Shown here piece after piece: positions 8,480 to 16,647 of a DNA stretch of 64,000 bases. Source of the DNA: Paenisporosarcina quisquiliarum (GTDB taxonomy: Bacteria; Bacillota; Bacilli; Bacillales_A; Planococcaceae); NCBI RefSeq assembly GCF_027563315.1, contig NZ_JAMKBJ010000006.1, positions 124,001 through 188,000 of the forward strand. Direction: 5' to 3'. Made by a program: the position numbers and the translations under genes. Numbering within the stretch: the stretch's first letter is position 1; every line of letters begins with the position of its first letter. The notes beneath the pieces are model-generated. The model saw only the letters and a program-made list of their open reading frames with translations, did no database searches and was not told the DNA's origin.

Positions 8480-9697
8480 ATGCAAATTGGCTCATTGATC
8501 AAGTATCATCGGACAAAAAAAGAGCTGACTCAAAATCAGCTGGCAATGGGGATTTGCTCCATTCCTCATCTCAGTAAAATCGAAAACAACAGCAAGGAAG
8601 CGAACTCTGAGACGATTAGGCTGCTGTTGGAACGGTTAGATGTGGATCTGCAGGACGTTGAGGAAAGTGAACGTACAATTAAAAAATTGCAGAAACAATT
8701 GCTGATTCACATTAATTATGTTGAAGGGGAGAAAGCGGACGAGACGTTCAAGGAGCTGGAGTCACATAAAGAAATCATCGGTTTTACCGATTATATTTAC
8801 TTGTACGAAATGTACAAACTGCGCTACTACTTGTTTAAGAGGGACCTTGAAGCCGCAGAACGACAGATTAAGTGGTTACAAGCGCACCGTCAGAATTTTT
8901 CCCAACATGAACAGTATTTACTTTCCTATTTTAATGCGATAGCTTTAATACTACGGGGAAAGTATGGAGAAGCCGATGAAAAGCTTTCCAAGCTCGTCCA
9001 AGAAAATGCTGGGTTGAACTTCTTTGAAGGGGAATTATACTATCATCTTGCACTGGTGAAGGGGTATATGGAGCAGGCAGGTCACGCAATTTTGTATGGA
9101 AAGAAAGCTCTAAGCTTTTTTACAGAGCAATTCAACTATATGAGGATCCTGCACGTGCAGATGGCACTCGCCATTAATTACTCTCAGTCGAAGATGTATG
9201 AGGAAGCGCTGGAAAACTATGAACATTTGTTGCGTAACACGGAATTGTTAAAGCAACAAGACTTGCTACCGCAAGTGCTTCATAATATTGGCGACCTGAA
9301 ACATCACATGGGTGACTACGCAAGTGCAATGGAAATGTTTAAGAAAAGCGCAGCCCTATTTCCAAAAAATACGGAAAACTATTTGCTTTGTTTGTACAAT
9401 CTGGCTGTTACGGAGTATAAGCTTGATAGAATGAATGACAGCAAAAGAGACTTTACGTTATTGCATGAGCAGGCCTGTAAGATGAAAATGACCTCATATC
9501 AGCTGTACGCCACATTCTATTTGCACTTGCTGGCGGATCAACAGCAAAAGGCCATGACCTTCCTTGAAAACAAAGTGATTCCCTACACAGCGAAGATAGA
9601 CGAACTGAAAGAAACACATCAAACTTTTTCCCATATTCTAGCCGAGCATTACAAGCGTGAAGGAAAGTACGAAAAAGCCGTGCAATTCATATTATGA
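8480..9697 (+). CDS. RNPP-type (PlcR/NprR-like) HTH-TPR transcriptional regulator
   Basis: The 405-aa protein has an N-terminal Xre-type helix-turn-helix (about 5-60, LTQNQLAMGICSIPHLSKIE) and then a long all-helical array of TPR units (about 90-405; clear repeats around LPQVLHNIGDLKHHMGDYASAMEMF and LYNLAVTEYKLDRMNDSK). This is the build of peptide-sensing RNPP receptors, in which the TPR groove binds a re-imported oligopeptide. It starts at ATG 8480 behind AGGTG. The next frame, 12 bp downstream, encodes a short exported peptide whose ribosome site overlaps this stop codon. Together with the divergent subtilisin this gives a receptor-signal-target layout like NprR-NprX-NprA. Family call is firm, target is inferred. 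Confidence 0.9.
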   Translation: MQIGSLIKYHRTKKELTQNQLAMGICSIPHLSKIENNSKEANSETIRLLLERLDVDLQDVEESERTIKKLQKQLLIHINYVEGEKADETFKELESHKEIIGFTDYIYLYEMYKLRYYLFKRDLEAAERQIKWLQAHRQNFSQHEQYLLSYFNAIALILRGKYGEADEKLSKLVQENAGLNFFEGELYYHLALVKGYMEQAGHAILYGKKALSFFTEQFNYMRILHVQMALAINYSQSKMYEEALENYEHLLRNTELLKQQDLLPQVLHNIGDLKHHMGDYASAMEMFKKSAALFPKNTENYLLCLYNLAVTEYKLDRMNDSKRDFTLLHEQACKMKMTSYQLYATFYLHLLADQQQKAMTFLENKVIPYTAKIDELKETHQTFSHILAEHYKREGKYEKAVQFIL

Positions 9698-9709
9698 GGA
9701 GTGTTTTGG

Positions 9710-9850
9710 ATGAAAAAGACGATTCTGTTGGCACTGATTTTGAGTTTGGCTTATTTTGCAAACAGCCATGAAGTAAAAGATGTTAAAATTACGGTGGCTG
9801 GTACTGATGAAATTTCGAATACAATTCCTATTCGCCCACCAGTGGGTTGA
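9710..9850 (+). CDS. candidate exported signalling peptide (NprX/PapR-like), 46 aa
   Basis: ATG 9710 follows GAGGAG (9696-9701) by eight bases, and that site overlaps the regulator stop codon, so the two are translationally coupled. The product has a short positively charged start (MKKT), a hydrophobic export segment (ILLALILSLAYFA) and a polar tail ending NTIPIRPPVG. This is the plan of Phr, PapR and NprX pro-peptides, whose C-terminal 5-10 residues become the signal. NprX of the cereus group ends SKPDIVG, and this one also ends in a Pro-containing VG. The mature form is not known; something within IPIRPPVG is my guess. A terminator follows at 9927. Confidence 0.82.
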   Translation: MKKTILLALILSLAYFANSHEVKDVKITVAGTDEISNTIPIRPPVG

Positions 9851-9926
9851 TTTATAGAGGGATGTTAGGGATATGAGAAAATCCTAAAGAAATGAACTTA
9901 TCTTTCTTATGTATATAAAATTATTG

Positions 9927-9960
9927 AAACCAGTAGTGGTTAAAGCTACTGGTTTTTTTG
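9927..9960 (+). terminator. terminator of the regulator-peptide operon
   Basis: The stem AAACCAGTAG / CTACTGGTTT is followed by seven T residues, about 75 bases past the peptide stop. The rest of 9961-10138 shows nothing beyond AT-rich promoter-like DNA. Confidence 0.9.
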
Positions 9961-10138
9961 TGTCTGGATGCGGAGAGATAGAAAGATTTGAGGAAAAGCC
10001 TAGCCAGTTTCTAATATTGAATAATTCTTAACATAGCATTATCCAATATTTGTAGCGTTTAGTAAGTGTAATTTTCGGAAATACTATTATATAAATATAG
10101 CAATTTTACTGCTAGAAAAGAAATAGGATGTGTACAGG

Positions 10139-10807
10139 TTGAAGAAGTTGTCGTTGCTCGTTAATGTCATGTTAATTGGAGTAGGCAGTTATGCTTTGTC
10201 TCAAAAAAGCGGAAAAGAATTGGTTAAGGAAGTAGTAAAGCCCCAAGATTTTTCAGCTTATTATTTACAGAAAACTCATTTATACGATTCACTGGATTAT
10301 GGGAAAGTGGAAAAAATCTTCGTCGGGGACAGTATTACAGATCACGGAGAGTTACAGACGTATTTTCCTGGAGAAGTGGTATTAAATCGAGGGATTGTGG
10401 ATGATAAAACAAAAGGTGTATTAAACCGTATTGATGAAGTGGTGAAACGCGAGCCGAAAGAAGTTTATATTTTGATCGGCATTAACGATATTGCTGAGAA
10501 TGTCCCAGTGGATGTGTATGAAAAGAATATGGAAAAAATCATTCAGTCGTTTGATAAAGCATCGACGAAAGTGATTATCCAGTCAATACTTCCAGTTAAC
10601 AATCAAGATTTCCCAAATAAAATTCCTAACGAAACCGTTGATCAATTCAATGACGTTCTTCAAAAACTAGCGAAGAAACATAGGCTAGAATATGTTAATT
10701 TGAATCCTCATTTTAAAGATGCTGATGGACAGTTGATAGAAGAATTAACGGTAGATGGGGTTCATTTGACAGGTAAAGGATACGATTTATGGATTGAGAA
10801 TTTATAA
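10139..10807 (+). CDS. membrane-anchored or secreted SGNH/GDSL hydrolase
   Basis: About 222 aa. An N-terminal hydrophobic segment (LSLLVNVMLIGVGSYAL) suggests export or membrane anchoring. The SGNH blocks are visible: block I GDSITD (nucleophile Ser), block III-type GINDI, and block V DGVHLTGKGYDLW with the catalytic Asp-His. Block II is weak (LNRGI). Such enzymes are esterases or acetyl-hydrolases acting on lipids or cell-wall sugars; the substrate is not readable. GTG 10130 is too close to the AGG at 10125-10127, so I favour TTG 10139. The gene stands alone and ends in a terminator. Confidence 0.85.
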   Translation: MKKLSLLVNVMLIGVGSYALSQKSGKELVKEVVKPQDFSAYYLQKTHLYDSLDYGKVEKIFVGDSITDHGELQTYFPGEVVLNRGIVDDKTKGVLNRIDEVVKREPKEVYILIGINDIAENVPVDVYEKNMEKIIQSFDKASTKVIIQSILPVNNQDFPNKIPNETVDQFNDVLQKLAKKHRLEYVNLNPHFKDADGQLIEELTVDGVHLTGKGYDLWIENL

Positions 10808-10814
10808 TGTTATG

Positions 10815-10844
10815 ACCAGTGGCGTTGATGCTGCTGGTTTTTTT
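10815..10844 (+). terminator. terminator of the SGNH hydrolase gene
   Basis: The stem ACCAGTGGC / GCTGCTGGT pairs through two G-U wobbles and is followed by seven T residues. Confidence 0.75.
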
Positions 10845-10929
10845 GATGGGATCAAAAAGGATTTTCATATAGTAAGAAAGAAAATAATAGAGCTGGATTT
10901 TCTATTATTTATAAATGTGAGGTTTTGGA

Positions 10930-11214
10930 ATGGATAGTTTTGTGAGGTATTTCATACTGGGAATGTTCTTGTTAGGCCCGATTGCATTACCTATGTTGTT
11001 ACAGAAATGGAGATGGCTTTGGTTCGTGGTGGCGGGCTATGTGCTATATTTAGCGATTGGTATAAACCTCTATTTCACTGAGGACATTCAAGATTATGGC
11101 ACAGCTTATGGCATTTTCATCGTACCGTATTTGATGTTCATCACGTTTTTAGGATATGTGATGCAACGTGTTCTGGATAAAAAATTGACCAAAAATATCA
11201 GTAAGAAAATGTAA
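10930..11214 (+). CDS. small membrane protein, three predicted helices
   Basis: The 94-aa product has three hydrophobic segments (about 5-24, 29-50 and 62-82) and a Lys-rich C-terminus (DKKLTKNISKKM). ATG 10930 follows GAGG by nine bases. I do not recognise the family; nothing suggests a transporter or enzyme. It is a single gene between two terminators, convergent with the duplicated genes that follow. Confidence 0.7.
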   Translation: MDSFVRYFILGMFLLGPIALPMLLQKWRWLWFVVAGYVLYLAIGINLYFTEDIQDYGTAYGIFIVPYLMFITFLGYVMQRVLDKKLTKNISKKM

Positions 11215-11246
11215 ACGGCCAAAGATTTGATCTTCGGCCGTTTTAC
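11214..11246. terminator. bidirectional terminator
   Basis: The stem AACGGCC / GGCCGTT, extended by AAAGAT / ATCTT around a bulged C, has T residues on both sides and serves the genes ending at 11214 (+) and 11246 (-). Confidence 0.85.
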
Positions 11247-11746
11247 TATTTGAGAAGATCTTCTTTTTGGGTTTCGTAGTACTCCATAAACTCAATAAAC
11301 TCGCTTTCAAAGTCGTCGACGGTTTTGCGTTCCAAGTTGCTGCCCGCAGTATCCCTGAATCGTTGAGTCAGCAGTTGCAAGTCTTTAAGGCGATCAATGT
11401 CTTGTTGAGTAGCCACATTTCCCCTAGCTTTGCGGTGGACTACATAGAGGACTCGTCGAATGCCATCATCAAAGTCAGACATATGATATGCAGTGGTATC
11501 CCAATACGGATAGCCACTCGAAAGATAGCCATACATCAAAAGAAGTTGTTCGCCCAGCTCTTTTTGACTGCCACCTTGTTCATAGGCTTCAATGGTAGTT
11601 TTTAGAGTATGGTTTAAAGAACCGTGTTGGAGCACATAAGTTCTAAGTTGATTTTTTTCAAAGTTTGCGCGTTGTTGAACGCTCCACATAAGTGAAATGC
11701 CAAGCAGGATGGCAAGTATGATGGTGGCTAGTTTCCAGTTATTCAT
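11246..11746 (-). CDS. membrane-anchored hypothetical protein, tandem paralogue A
   Basis: The 166-aa protein has one N-terminal membrane anchor (KLATIILAILLGISLMW) and a soluble helical domain facing outward by the positive-inside rule. Conserved landmarks shared with its neighbour are YEQGGSQKELGE, EVHRKARGN/VVHRKARGN, DIDRLK, and the tail FIEFMEYYETQKE. The start is ATG 11746 behind GGGGGG; the longer open frame upstream lacks a site. The closest relative is the gene at 11976-12476, from which it must have arisen by tandem duplication. No function is recognised. Confidence 0.75.
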   Translation of the reverse strand: MNNWKLATIILAILLGISLMWSVQQRANFEKNQLRTYVLQHGSLNHTLKTTIEAYEQGGSQKELGEQLLLMYGYLSSGYPYWDTTAYHMSDFDDGIRRVLYVVHRKARGNVATQQDIDRLKDLQLLTQRFRDTAGSNLERKTVDDFESEFIEFMEYYETQKEDLLK

Positions 11747-11839
11747 GGTGATCCCCCCTATTATTTCCATATTACAGGAAATTAAGGTGATGCGAATAGG
11801 TACAATGGACATGGCTGTTACATTTTTTGTAAAAGAGTT

Positions 11840-11912
11840 TTAATTGGAAAGATTGGAGATTTCGTTGGACGAACTGCAACCTTAGTTGGACGATATGAGT
11901 TTTTGGTTGGAA
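11840..11912. repeat. 21-bp-pitch array, TTCGTTGGAC family (4 units)
   Basis: Units start at 11840 (TTAATTGGAA), 11861 (TTCGTTGGAC), 11882 (TTAGTTGGAC) and 11903 (TTGGTTGGAA). The edge units end in GGAA and the inner units in GGAC. It lies between the two duplicated genes. Confidence 0.8.
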
Positions 11913-11945
11913 AGTGGTCTATTTGAATGATGGGATGAGAATGGG

Positions 11946-11972
11946 ATGGCCGAAGAGTAAATCTTTGGCCAT
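11946..11972 (-). terminator. terminator of tandem paralogue B
   Basis: ATGGCCGAAGA / TCTTTGGCCAT forms a hairpin directly after the minus-strand stop at 11976 and shares its stem sequence with the hairpin at 11214. Confidence 0.7.
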
Positions 11973-11975
11973 TTC

Positions 11976-12476
11976 CTATTTGATAAGCTTTTCTTTTTGA
12001 GTTTCGTAGTACTCCATAAATTCAATAAACTCAGTTTCATAGTCGTCGACGGTTTTGCGTTCGACATTGTCGAGTGCGGTTTTTTGGAATTTATTGATTA
12101 GTTGATGCAATATTTTAAGGCGATCTATATCTTCTTCTGTCGCTTGGTTGCCTCTTGCTTTGCGGTGGACTTCGTAGAGAACAAGGTTAGTGTCATAGTC
12201 GAAGTCAAAGCTATGAAAGGCTACGGTTTCGCCCGCTGGATTAATGTTAACGACAAATCCTGACAACCAATGGAGACGTTCTCCTAGCTCTTTTTGACTT
12301 CCGCCTTGTTCGTAACTTTCAATCGCATCCTTTAGTGCGTATTCAAGCTGGGCATGTTCGAGTGCATATGCTTTAAGTTGTGTTTTTTCAGAATTGGCGC
12401 GTTGTTGAACGCTCCACATAAGTGAAATGCCAAGCAGGATGGCAAGTATGATGGTGGCAAGTTTCCAGTTATTCAT
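11976..12476 (-). CDS. membrane-anchored hypothetical protein, tandem paralogue B
   Basis: The 166-aa paralogue of the 11246-11746 protein has the same N-terminal anchor. The first 28 residues are identical, and about 60 bases upstream of the start are nearly identical too, including the ribosome site region (GGAGGAATCACC before ATG 12476). The central part has diverged (HWLSGFVVNINPAGETVAF against MYGYLSSGYPYWDTTAY), while the C-terminal 30 residues are again close. That mosaic similarity suggests duplication followed by selection or gene conversion at the ends. Function unknown; extracytoplasmic by topology. Confidence 0.75.
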   Translation of the reverse strand: MNNWKLATIILAILLGISLMWSVQQRANSEKTQLKAYALEHAQLEYALKDAIESYEQGGSQKELGERLHWLSGFVVNINPAGETVAFHSFDFDYDTNLVLYEVHRKARGNQATEEDIDRLKILHQLINKFQKTALDNVERKTVDDYETEFIEFMEYYETQKEKLIK

Positions 12477-12689
12477 GGTGATTCCTCCTATTATTTCCAT
12501 ATTACAGGAAATTAAGGTGATGCGAATAGGTACAATGATATAACTATTGCATTTTAGTTGGAAAAGAGAGAAGAAGTGACGTTTTTCACTAAAAGAAAAG
12601 GTTGCCATGTATAGCACCAATCAGTGTTTGAACAGCTTTGGAATCCCCCGTCCGCAGTTGCGTGATGGGTAATTTAAGTTAAAGAAGAT

Positions 12690-12783
12690 TTCGTTGGACG
12701 AAATAAGAATTTCGTTGGATGATATTGAGATTTCGTTGGACAGAATGACATTTTCGTTGGACGAAGGGCAATTTTAGTTGGAA
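12690..12783. repeat. 21-bp-pitch array, TTCGTTGGAC family (5 units)
   Basis: Units start at 12690, 12711, 12732, 12753 and 12774, exactly 21 bp apart. The last reads TTAGTTGGAA; the others read TTCGTTGGAC or GGAT. Confidence 0.9.
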
Positions 12784-12909
12784 ATGATACAAGAAGCGCA
12801 GATGACTAGGTTCCCAAGCTTCTTTTGCACTAACAGAAAAGGCTATCGAGCGAAGCGAATAGCCCTAGCCAGTCTTCGCTTGACGGTTATCATGTGGTTG
12901 AGCGGAAGC

Positions 12910-13003
12910 TTCGTTGGACGTTTCTTGAGTTTCGTTGGACACTTTGGCGTTTTCGTTGGAAAAGTTAAGAAATTCGTTGGACAAATAGCGATTTTCGTTG
13001 GAA
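12910..13003. repeat. 21-bp-pitch array, TTCGTTGGAC family (5 units)
   Basis: Units start at 12910, 12931, 12952, 12973 and 12994. The last ends GGAA. It is separated from the previous array by 136 bp (last core to first core) of interior DNA containing GAGCGAAGCGAA and TGAGCGG just before the first unit. Confidence 0.9.
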
Positions 13004-13038
13004 ATGGGAGAAGTAGACTCTTCAAAATAAAGAAGGAG

Positions 13039-13070
13039 GCGGCTGAAATTGTATCTTCAGCCGCACATTT
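13039..13070. terminator. GCGGCTGAA-type hairpin closing the repeat element
   Basis: GCGGCTGAA / TTCAGCCGC with the loop ATTGTATC. The same hairpin recurs at 30161 and as a GC-swapped version at 59885 and 61414. No gene ends just before it, so it closes the repeat element. Confidence 0.7.
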
Positions 13071-13178
13071 TGAGAAAAGAAGTGACGATTCTCTAGTAAA
13101 CTAAAAAGTTATTGAAATCTTCTATGTTTTCTGACAAAATGAAATGAATGAAGATTCATTGCGATGGGGGATGGGACG

Positions 13179-14741
13179 ATGTATGCGACTTTAGGGAGTA
13201 TTTTCGATCAGACGGTGAGCAATTTTCCAAACCGTGAGGCGCTTGTAGATTTGAAGCGGGGACAGCGTTGGACGTATGGGGAGTGGCGTGACGAGGTGCA
13301 TCGTTTGGCGAATGCGTTGACTTCGGCAGGGGTTGGGAAAGGTGACCGAGTGTCGACATTTTTGTTCAATACGAGTGAGCTTGCGACTACTTTGTTTGCG
13401 TGCGCCAAGATTGGGGCGATATTTAATCCGATTAATTTCCGGTTGAAGTCGGAGGAAGTGGCATATATTTTAAATGATGCCGAGCCAAAAGTTGTGATGT
13501 TTGAAGAGGCTTTGAAGGATCAAGTGTCGGCAATCCAGTCACAGTTTCCCGCGATTCAATTCTGGTTTATTAATGAAGAGACACCCGAATATGCGAAAAA
13601 CTACTATGCGGAAGTCAGTAGTGCGCAGTCAACACCTCCGACAGTGGAAGTTAGTGAAATGGATACGTATGCCATCATGTATACGAGTGGGACGACGGGA
13701 CGACCGAAAGGCGTGATTCATCGACACCGGGATATGGCGGAGCAAAGTCTGATTTGCACGGCTGTGCTGAAGTATACGAAAAATGATGTGGGGCTTGTGA
13801 CGGCGCCGATGTTCCATTGTGCGGAGCTGCATTGCTGTGTGATTCCGCGTGTTCAGGCAGGTGCGAAGAGTGTGATTATGCATCAATTCCATCCTCAGGT
13901 GGCGCTTGATACGGTTGAGAAAGAAAAAGTGACCGTGATGTTTGCCGTTCCAACAATGTGGAGCATGATGGCGGACCTGGATGGCGCAGCGTCTAAAGTC
14001 GGAACATTGCAACGCGGGCTGTATGGTGCTGCACCGATGGCTCCTGTTCTTGTTAAGAGAGTGAAGGATGTTTTGGGAATTGATTTAATTCAGGCGTATG
14101 GTCAGACGGAGATGGGGCCGGCGATTACGTTTCTTGCGGAAGATGAGCAGCTGACGAAAGTGGGCTCTGCCGGAAAACCCGCATACAATCATGAAATCCG
14201 TATTGTTCAGCCGAATGAGGATGGACCTTCGGAGCCGGATGCAATTTTGAAACCGGGTCAAGTAGGCGAAATCATTGTGAAAGGTCCTTGCATGATGGCT
14301 GGTTATTTCAATCGCGAGGATGCGACCGAAAAGGCGCTATATAAAGGCTGGTACCATTCGAGTGATTTAGGTTACATGGATGAGGATGGCTATTTGTATG
14401 TGGCGGACCGTGTGGACGACATGATCATCAGTGGTGGCGAAAATATATATCCTCGTGAAGTGGAGGATGTATTGCATGAACATGAATCGGTGCAGGATGT
14501 AGCCGTCCTCGGGATTCCGGATGAGAAGTGGGGAGAAACTGTATTGGCGTTTATCGTTACGAATGATTCGTCTCTTACTGCAGATGAACTTGAACGGTTC
14601 TGTAAAGGGAACGACAAATTGGCCGGCTATAAACGACCAAGACATTATCAATTTGTAAATGAACTGCCGCGTAATGCGAGTGGGAAAATACAGAAGTTCC
14701 TGTTACGTGAACAGCGCGTTGAAAGTGGAAATCCTGTGTAA
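13179..14741 (+). CDS. AMP-forming acyl-CoA synthetase (fatty acid CoA ligase)
   Basis: A 520-aa member of the ANL superfamily: it adenylates a carboxylic acid and transfers it to CoA in the cytoplasm. The A3 P-loop (YTSGTTGRPKGVIHRH) is near residue 170, the A5 motif (YGQTEMGP) near 305, the A7/A8 motifs (YHSSDLGYMDEDGYLYVADRVDDMIISGGENIYP) near 390-425, and the catalytic A10 Lys (NASGKIQK) near the C-terminus. The complete motif set implies activity. Chain-length preference cannot be read. I start at ATG 13179, six bases after GGGGGAT; ATG 13164 has no ribosome site. It is monocistronic, so a link to beta-oxidation is general knowledge only. Confidence 0.93.
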   Translation: MYATLGSIFDQTVSNFPNREALVDLKRGQRWTYGEWRDEVHRLANALTSAGVGKGDRVSTFLFNTSELATTLFACAKIGAIFNPINFRLKSEEVAYILNDAEPKVVMFEEALKDQVSAIQSQFPAIQFWFINEETPEYAKNYYAEVSSAQSTPPTVEVSEMDTYAIMYTSGTTGRPKGVIHRHRDMAEQSLICTAVLKYTKNDVGLVTAPMFHCAELHCCVIPRVQAGAKSVIMHQFHPQVALDTVEKEKVTVMFAVPTMWSMMADLDGAASKVGTLQRGLYGAAPMAPVLVKRVKDVLGIDLIQAYGQTEMGPAITFLAEDEQLTKVGSAGKPAYNHEIRIVQPNEDGPSEPDAILKPGQVGEIIVKGPCMMAGYFNREDATEKALYKGWYHSSDLGYMDEDGYLYVADRVDDMIISGGENIYPREVEDVLHEHESVQDVAVLGIPDEKWGETVLAFIVTNDSSLTADELERFCKGNDKLAGYKRPRHYQFVNELPRNASGKIQKFLLREQRVESGNPV

Positions 14742-14788
14742 TGTTTAGATTGGCGTTAACGGGAAGGAATAACAGTTAGGGGAATTCT

Positions 14789-15430
14789 GTGAAAAGTAAA
14801 GCAGTGACGATAATTGTAGGGATTCTAATGAGTATGAGTATGCTGTTTGTTGGTTTTTTTGCGCTAGATCGAGTGGCTAAAAAAGAAGAGACGGTGAAAG
14901 TTCAAGGGAACTTGATTAATGAGTCACCGGAAGTTGAACAGCCTGAAAAACCAGTCCAGCTTGAAAGCCTACCTGGTGCTGAAAAAGAGGCGACTAAATG
15001 GAACGCGACACTGCCGGACTTTATTGAGCGATACCCTGAGTTTGGGATGAATGCTTCTCAGATATTAAAAGATGAGTCGAATTCAAATGATGATGTTACG
15101 ACTTTTGTATATGCGTTTAACACTAAGGTGAAAATCAGTCTGGTCTATACGGTTAATAACGATAGTGAAGAAATCACTGAAATGAGGCTAATCTGTCACG
15201 ATACCGGTCCGGATAGTGCGGCCATTTTCCATACGATGAGCATGTTCATCAGTTATGTTGATGATGAAATTCCGGTAGATAGTGCGGGAGAATTTTTAGG
15301 GGAGTATGTTTACAAAAATCAGGCATCAGGCGAATATGAATACGAGTTGAACGGAAAAAAATATGAATATGTTTTGAATCGTGAACAGTTTATTCATACG
15401 CTGATGTTTAGATTCACCGGTCCATCATAA
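14789..15430 (+). CDS. membrane-anchored hypothetical protein
   Basis: A 213-aa protein starting at GTG 14789 behind AGGGGAATTCT. Residues 4-27 form an uncleaved signal-anchor (AVTIIVGILMSMSMLFVGFFA); there is no lipobox Cys. A linker rich in Glu/Pro (about 40-60) leads to an extracytoplasmic domain of alternating strands with no known motif (WNATLPDFIERYPEFGMNA, LNGKKYEYVLNREQF). It has its own terminator. Function unknown. Confidence 0.75.
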   Translation: MKSKAVTIIVGILMSMSMLFVGFFALDRVAKKEETVKVQGNLINESPEVEQPEKPVQLESLPGAEKEATKWNATLPDFIERYPEFGMNASQILKDESNSNDDVTTFVYAFNTKVKISLVYTVNNDSEEITEMRLICHDTGPDSAAIFHTMSMFISYVDDEIPVDSAGEFLGEYVYKNQASGEYEYELNGKKYEYVLNREQFIHTLMFRFTGPS

Positions 15431-15439
15431 ACTAAAGAA

Positions 15440-15475
15440 ACCCAGTAGCTGCAGTAGCTACTGGGTATTTTTTAT
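15440..15475 (+). terminator. terminator after the 213-aa membrane-anchored gene
   Basis: ACCCAGTAGC / GCTACTGGGT is followed by ATTTTTTT. Confidence 0.88.
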
Positions 15476-15544
15476 GAGGATTTGAGAAAGGTAAAAGCAG
15501 TCTGATTCGTATTCATAAATTTACAGAAAATTAAATATTGATTT

Positions 15545-15559
15545 TGGAATCGCTTTCAT
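15545..15559. promoter_or_regulatory. catabolite-responsive element (cre) for CcpA
   Basis: Read on the minus strand, ATGAAAGCGATTCCA satisfies every position of the Bacillus cre consensus WTGNAANCGNWNNCW. It lies 75-90 bp before the lacI-type gene, so glucose repression through CcpA is expected. Confidence 0.65.
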
Positions 15560-15570
15560 TTATACTTTCA

Positions 15571-15597
15571 CTAAACCGATTTACTAAACCGATTTAG
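15571..15597. promoter_or_regulatory. tandem LacI-family operators
   Basis: CTAAACCGATTTA occurs twice head to tail (15571-15583 and 15584-15597), the second completed to the palindrome CTAAACCGATTTAG with the CG centre typical of LacI-family sites. They lie 37 bp before the regulator start, fitting autoregulation of the whole operon. Confidence 0.7.
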
Positions 15598-15633
15598 TAA
15601 ACTTATAGAATTTTCAATGGAAGGGGGAATTGG

Positions 15634-16647
15634 ATGAAGAAAGTGACAATGTCAGATGTGGCATCTCATGCAGGAGTTTCAAAAAGTACCGTTTCCCAGT
15701 ATATAAATAAACGCTATGACTTTATGTCTGAAGTGACAAAAGATCGAATTGAAGCTTCGATCAAAGAACTCGGGTACCGTCCAAATATTGTGGCGCGAAG
15801 CCTTAAGCAAAAGTCGACGTATACGATTGGCGTGATTGTCTCAAATATTTTACATGCATTTTCTACACAGGTCATCCGGTCGATTGAGGATACGTGTCAT
15901 GCGGCAGATTTTCATGTAATCGTTTGTAACGCAGACGACAATCCAGTAAAAGAAAAGCGTTATATCCAAATGCTCCGTGATAAACAAGTGGATGGGTTAA
16001 TTGTTTTTCCAACAGGTGAAAATCGCGAATTGTATGAAGAAATGGTCCAGACGAATTACCCTGTCGTCTTTGTCGACAGAAAAATGGAGGGCTTGCCGAT
16101 ATTATCGGTGCTTTTAGAAAATAGCCAGGCAATGAATATGGCTGTGAATCATTTGATTGAAAATGGACATCGAAAGATTGCTCTCTTAACGAATTCCATC
16201 AATTTTGTGCTGCCTCGTCAGGAACGTGTGAATGCTTTTCGAGCATTGGCAAAACTTCACGACTTGCCGATTAATGATCGCTATATTGTCAGCAAGGAAT
16301 TAAATCAGCTCCAATCAAGTCTTCTTGAGCTGATTCAACAGGAAGACGTCGATGCAGTGATTGCTGGAAATGACTTGGTGCTGTATGAAGTTTTGAATTA
16401 TGTAAAGGAACACCAGTTAAAATTGCCAGATGCTTTTGCCCTAGTGAGCATTGATGATGTTTCATTTGGTGCCTTATACAGTCCACCATTAACCGCTGTG
16501 GCCCAGCCGGCTGCTGAAATGGGGAAAAAAGCGGGTGAACTTTTGCTTGCGAAAATCAAGGGCGAAGAACCGCAAGAGCAAATGACCTACTTGTTTGAAC
16601 CTATTTTCATTGAGCGTAAGTCATGTGGAGAAGGGGCGGAAAAATGA
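15634..16647 (+). CDS. LacI-family repressor of the sugar-acid operon (KdgR-like)
   Basis: The 337-aa repressor has a LacI HTH at 4-25 (VTMSDVASHAGVSKSTVSQYIN), a hinge helix near 50 (RPNIVARSLKQKSTYTIGVIVSN) and a periplasmic-binding-type effector domain. As first gene of a run that encodes KDG kinase and KDPG aldolase it is probably a KdgR-type repressor released by KDG or a related acid; the ligand is inference. Tandem operators lie upstream. The ATG at 15634 follows GGAAGGGGGAATTGG. Its stop overlaps the next start (ATGA). Confidence 0.88.
   Translation: MKKVTMSDVASHAGVSKSTVSQYINKRYDFMSEVTKDRIEASIKELGYRPNIVARSLKQKSTYTIGVIVSNILHAFSTQVIRSIEDTCHAADFHVIVCNADDNPVKEKRYIQMLRDKQVDGLIVFPTGENRELYEEMVQTNYPVVFVDRKMEGLPILSVLLENSQAMNMAVNHLIENGHRKIALLTNSINFVLPRQERVNAFRALAKLHDLPINDRYIVSKELNQLQSSLLELIQQEDVDAVIAGNDLVLYEVLNYVKEHQLKLPDAFALVSIDDVSFGALYSPPLTAVAQPAAEMGKKAGELLLAKIKGEEPQEQMTYLFEPIFIERKSCGEGAEK

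Noticed and set aside
12690-13003. CRISPR array
   Set aside because: Cores are 10 bp and spacers 11 bp, far shorter than CRISPR repeats and spacers; there is no leader and no cas gene in the window.
12778-13104. Coding frame with heptad FVG repeats over the TTCGTTGG array
   Set aside because: The 21-bp pitch keeps any frame in register. There is no ribosome site, spacers show no codon bias, and other arrays give unrelated peptides in either strand.
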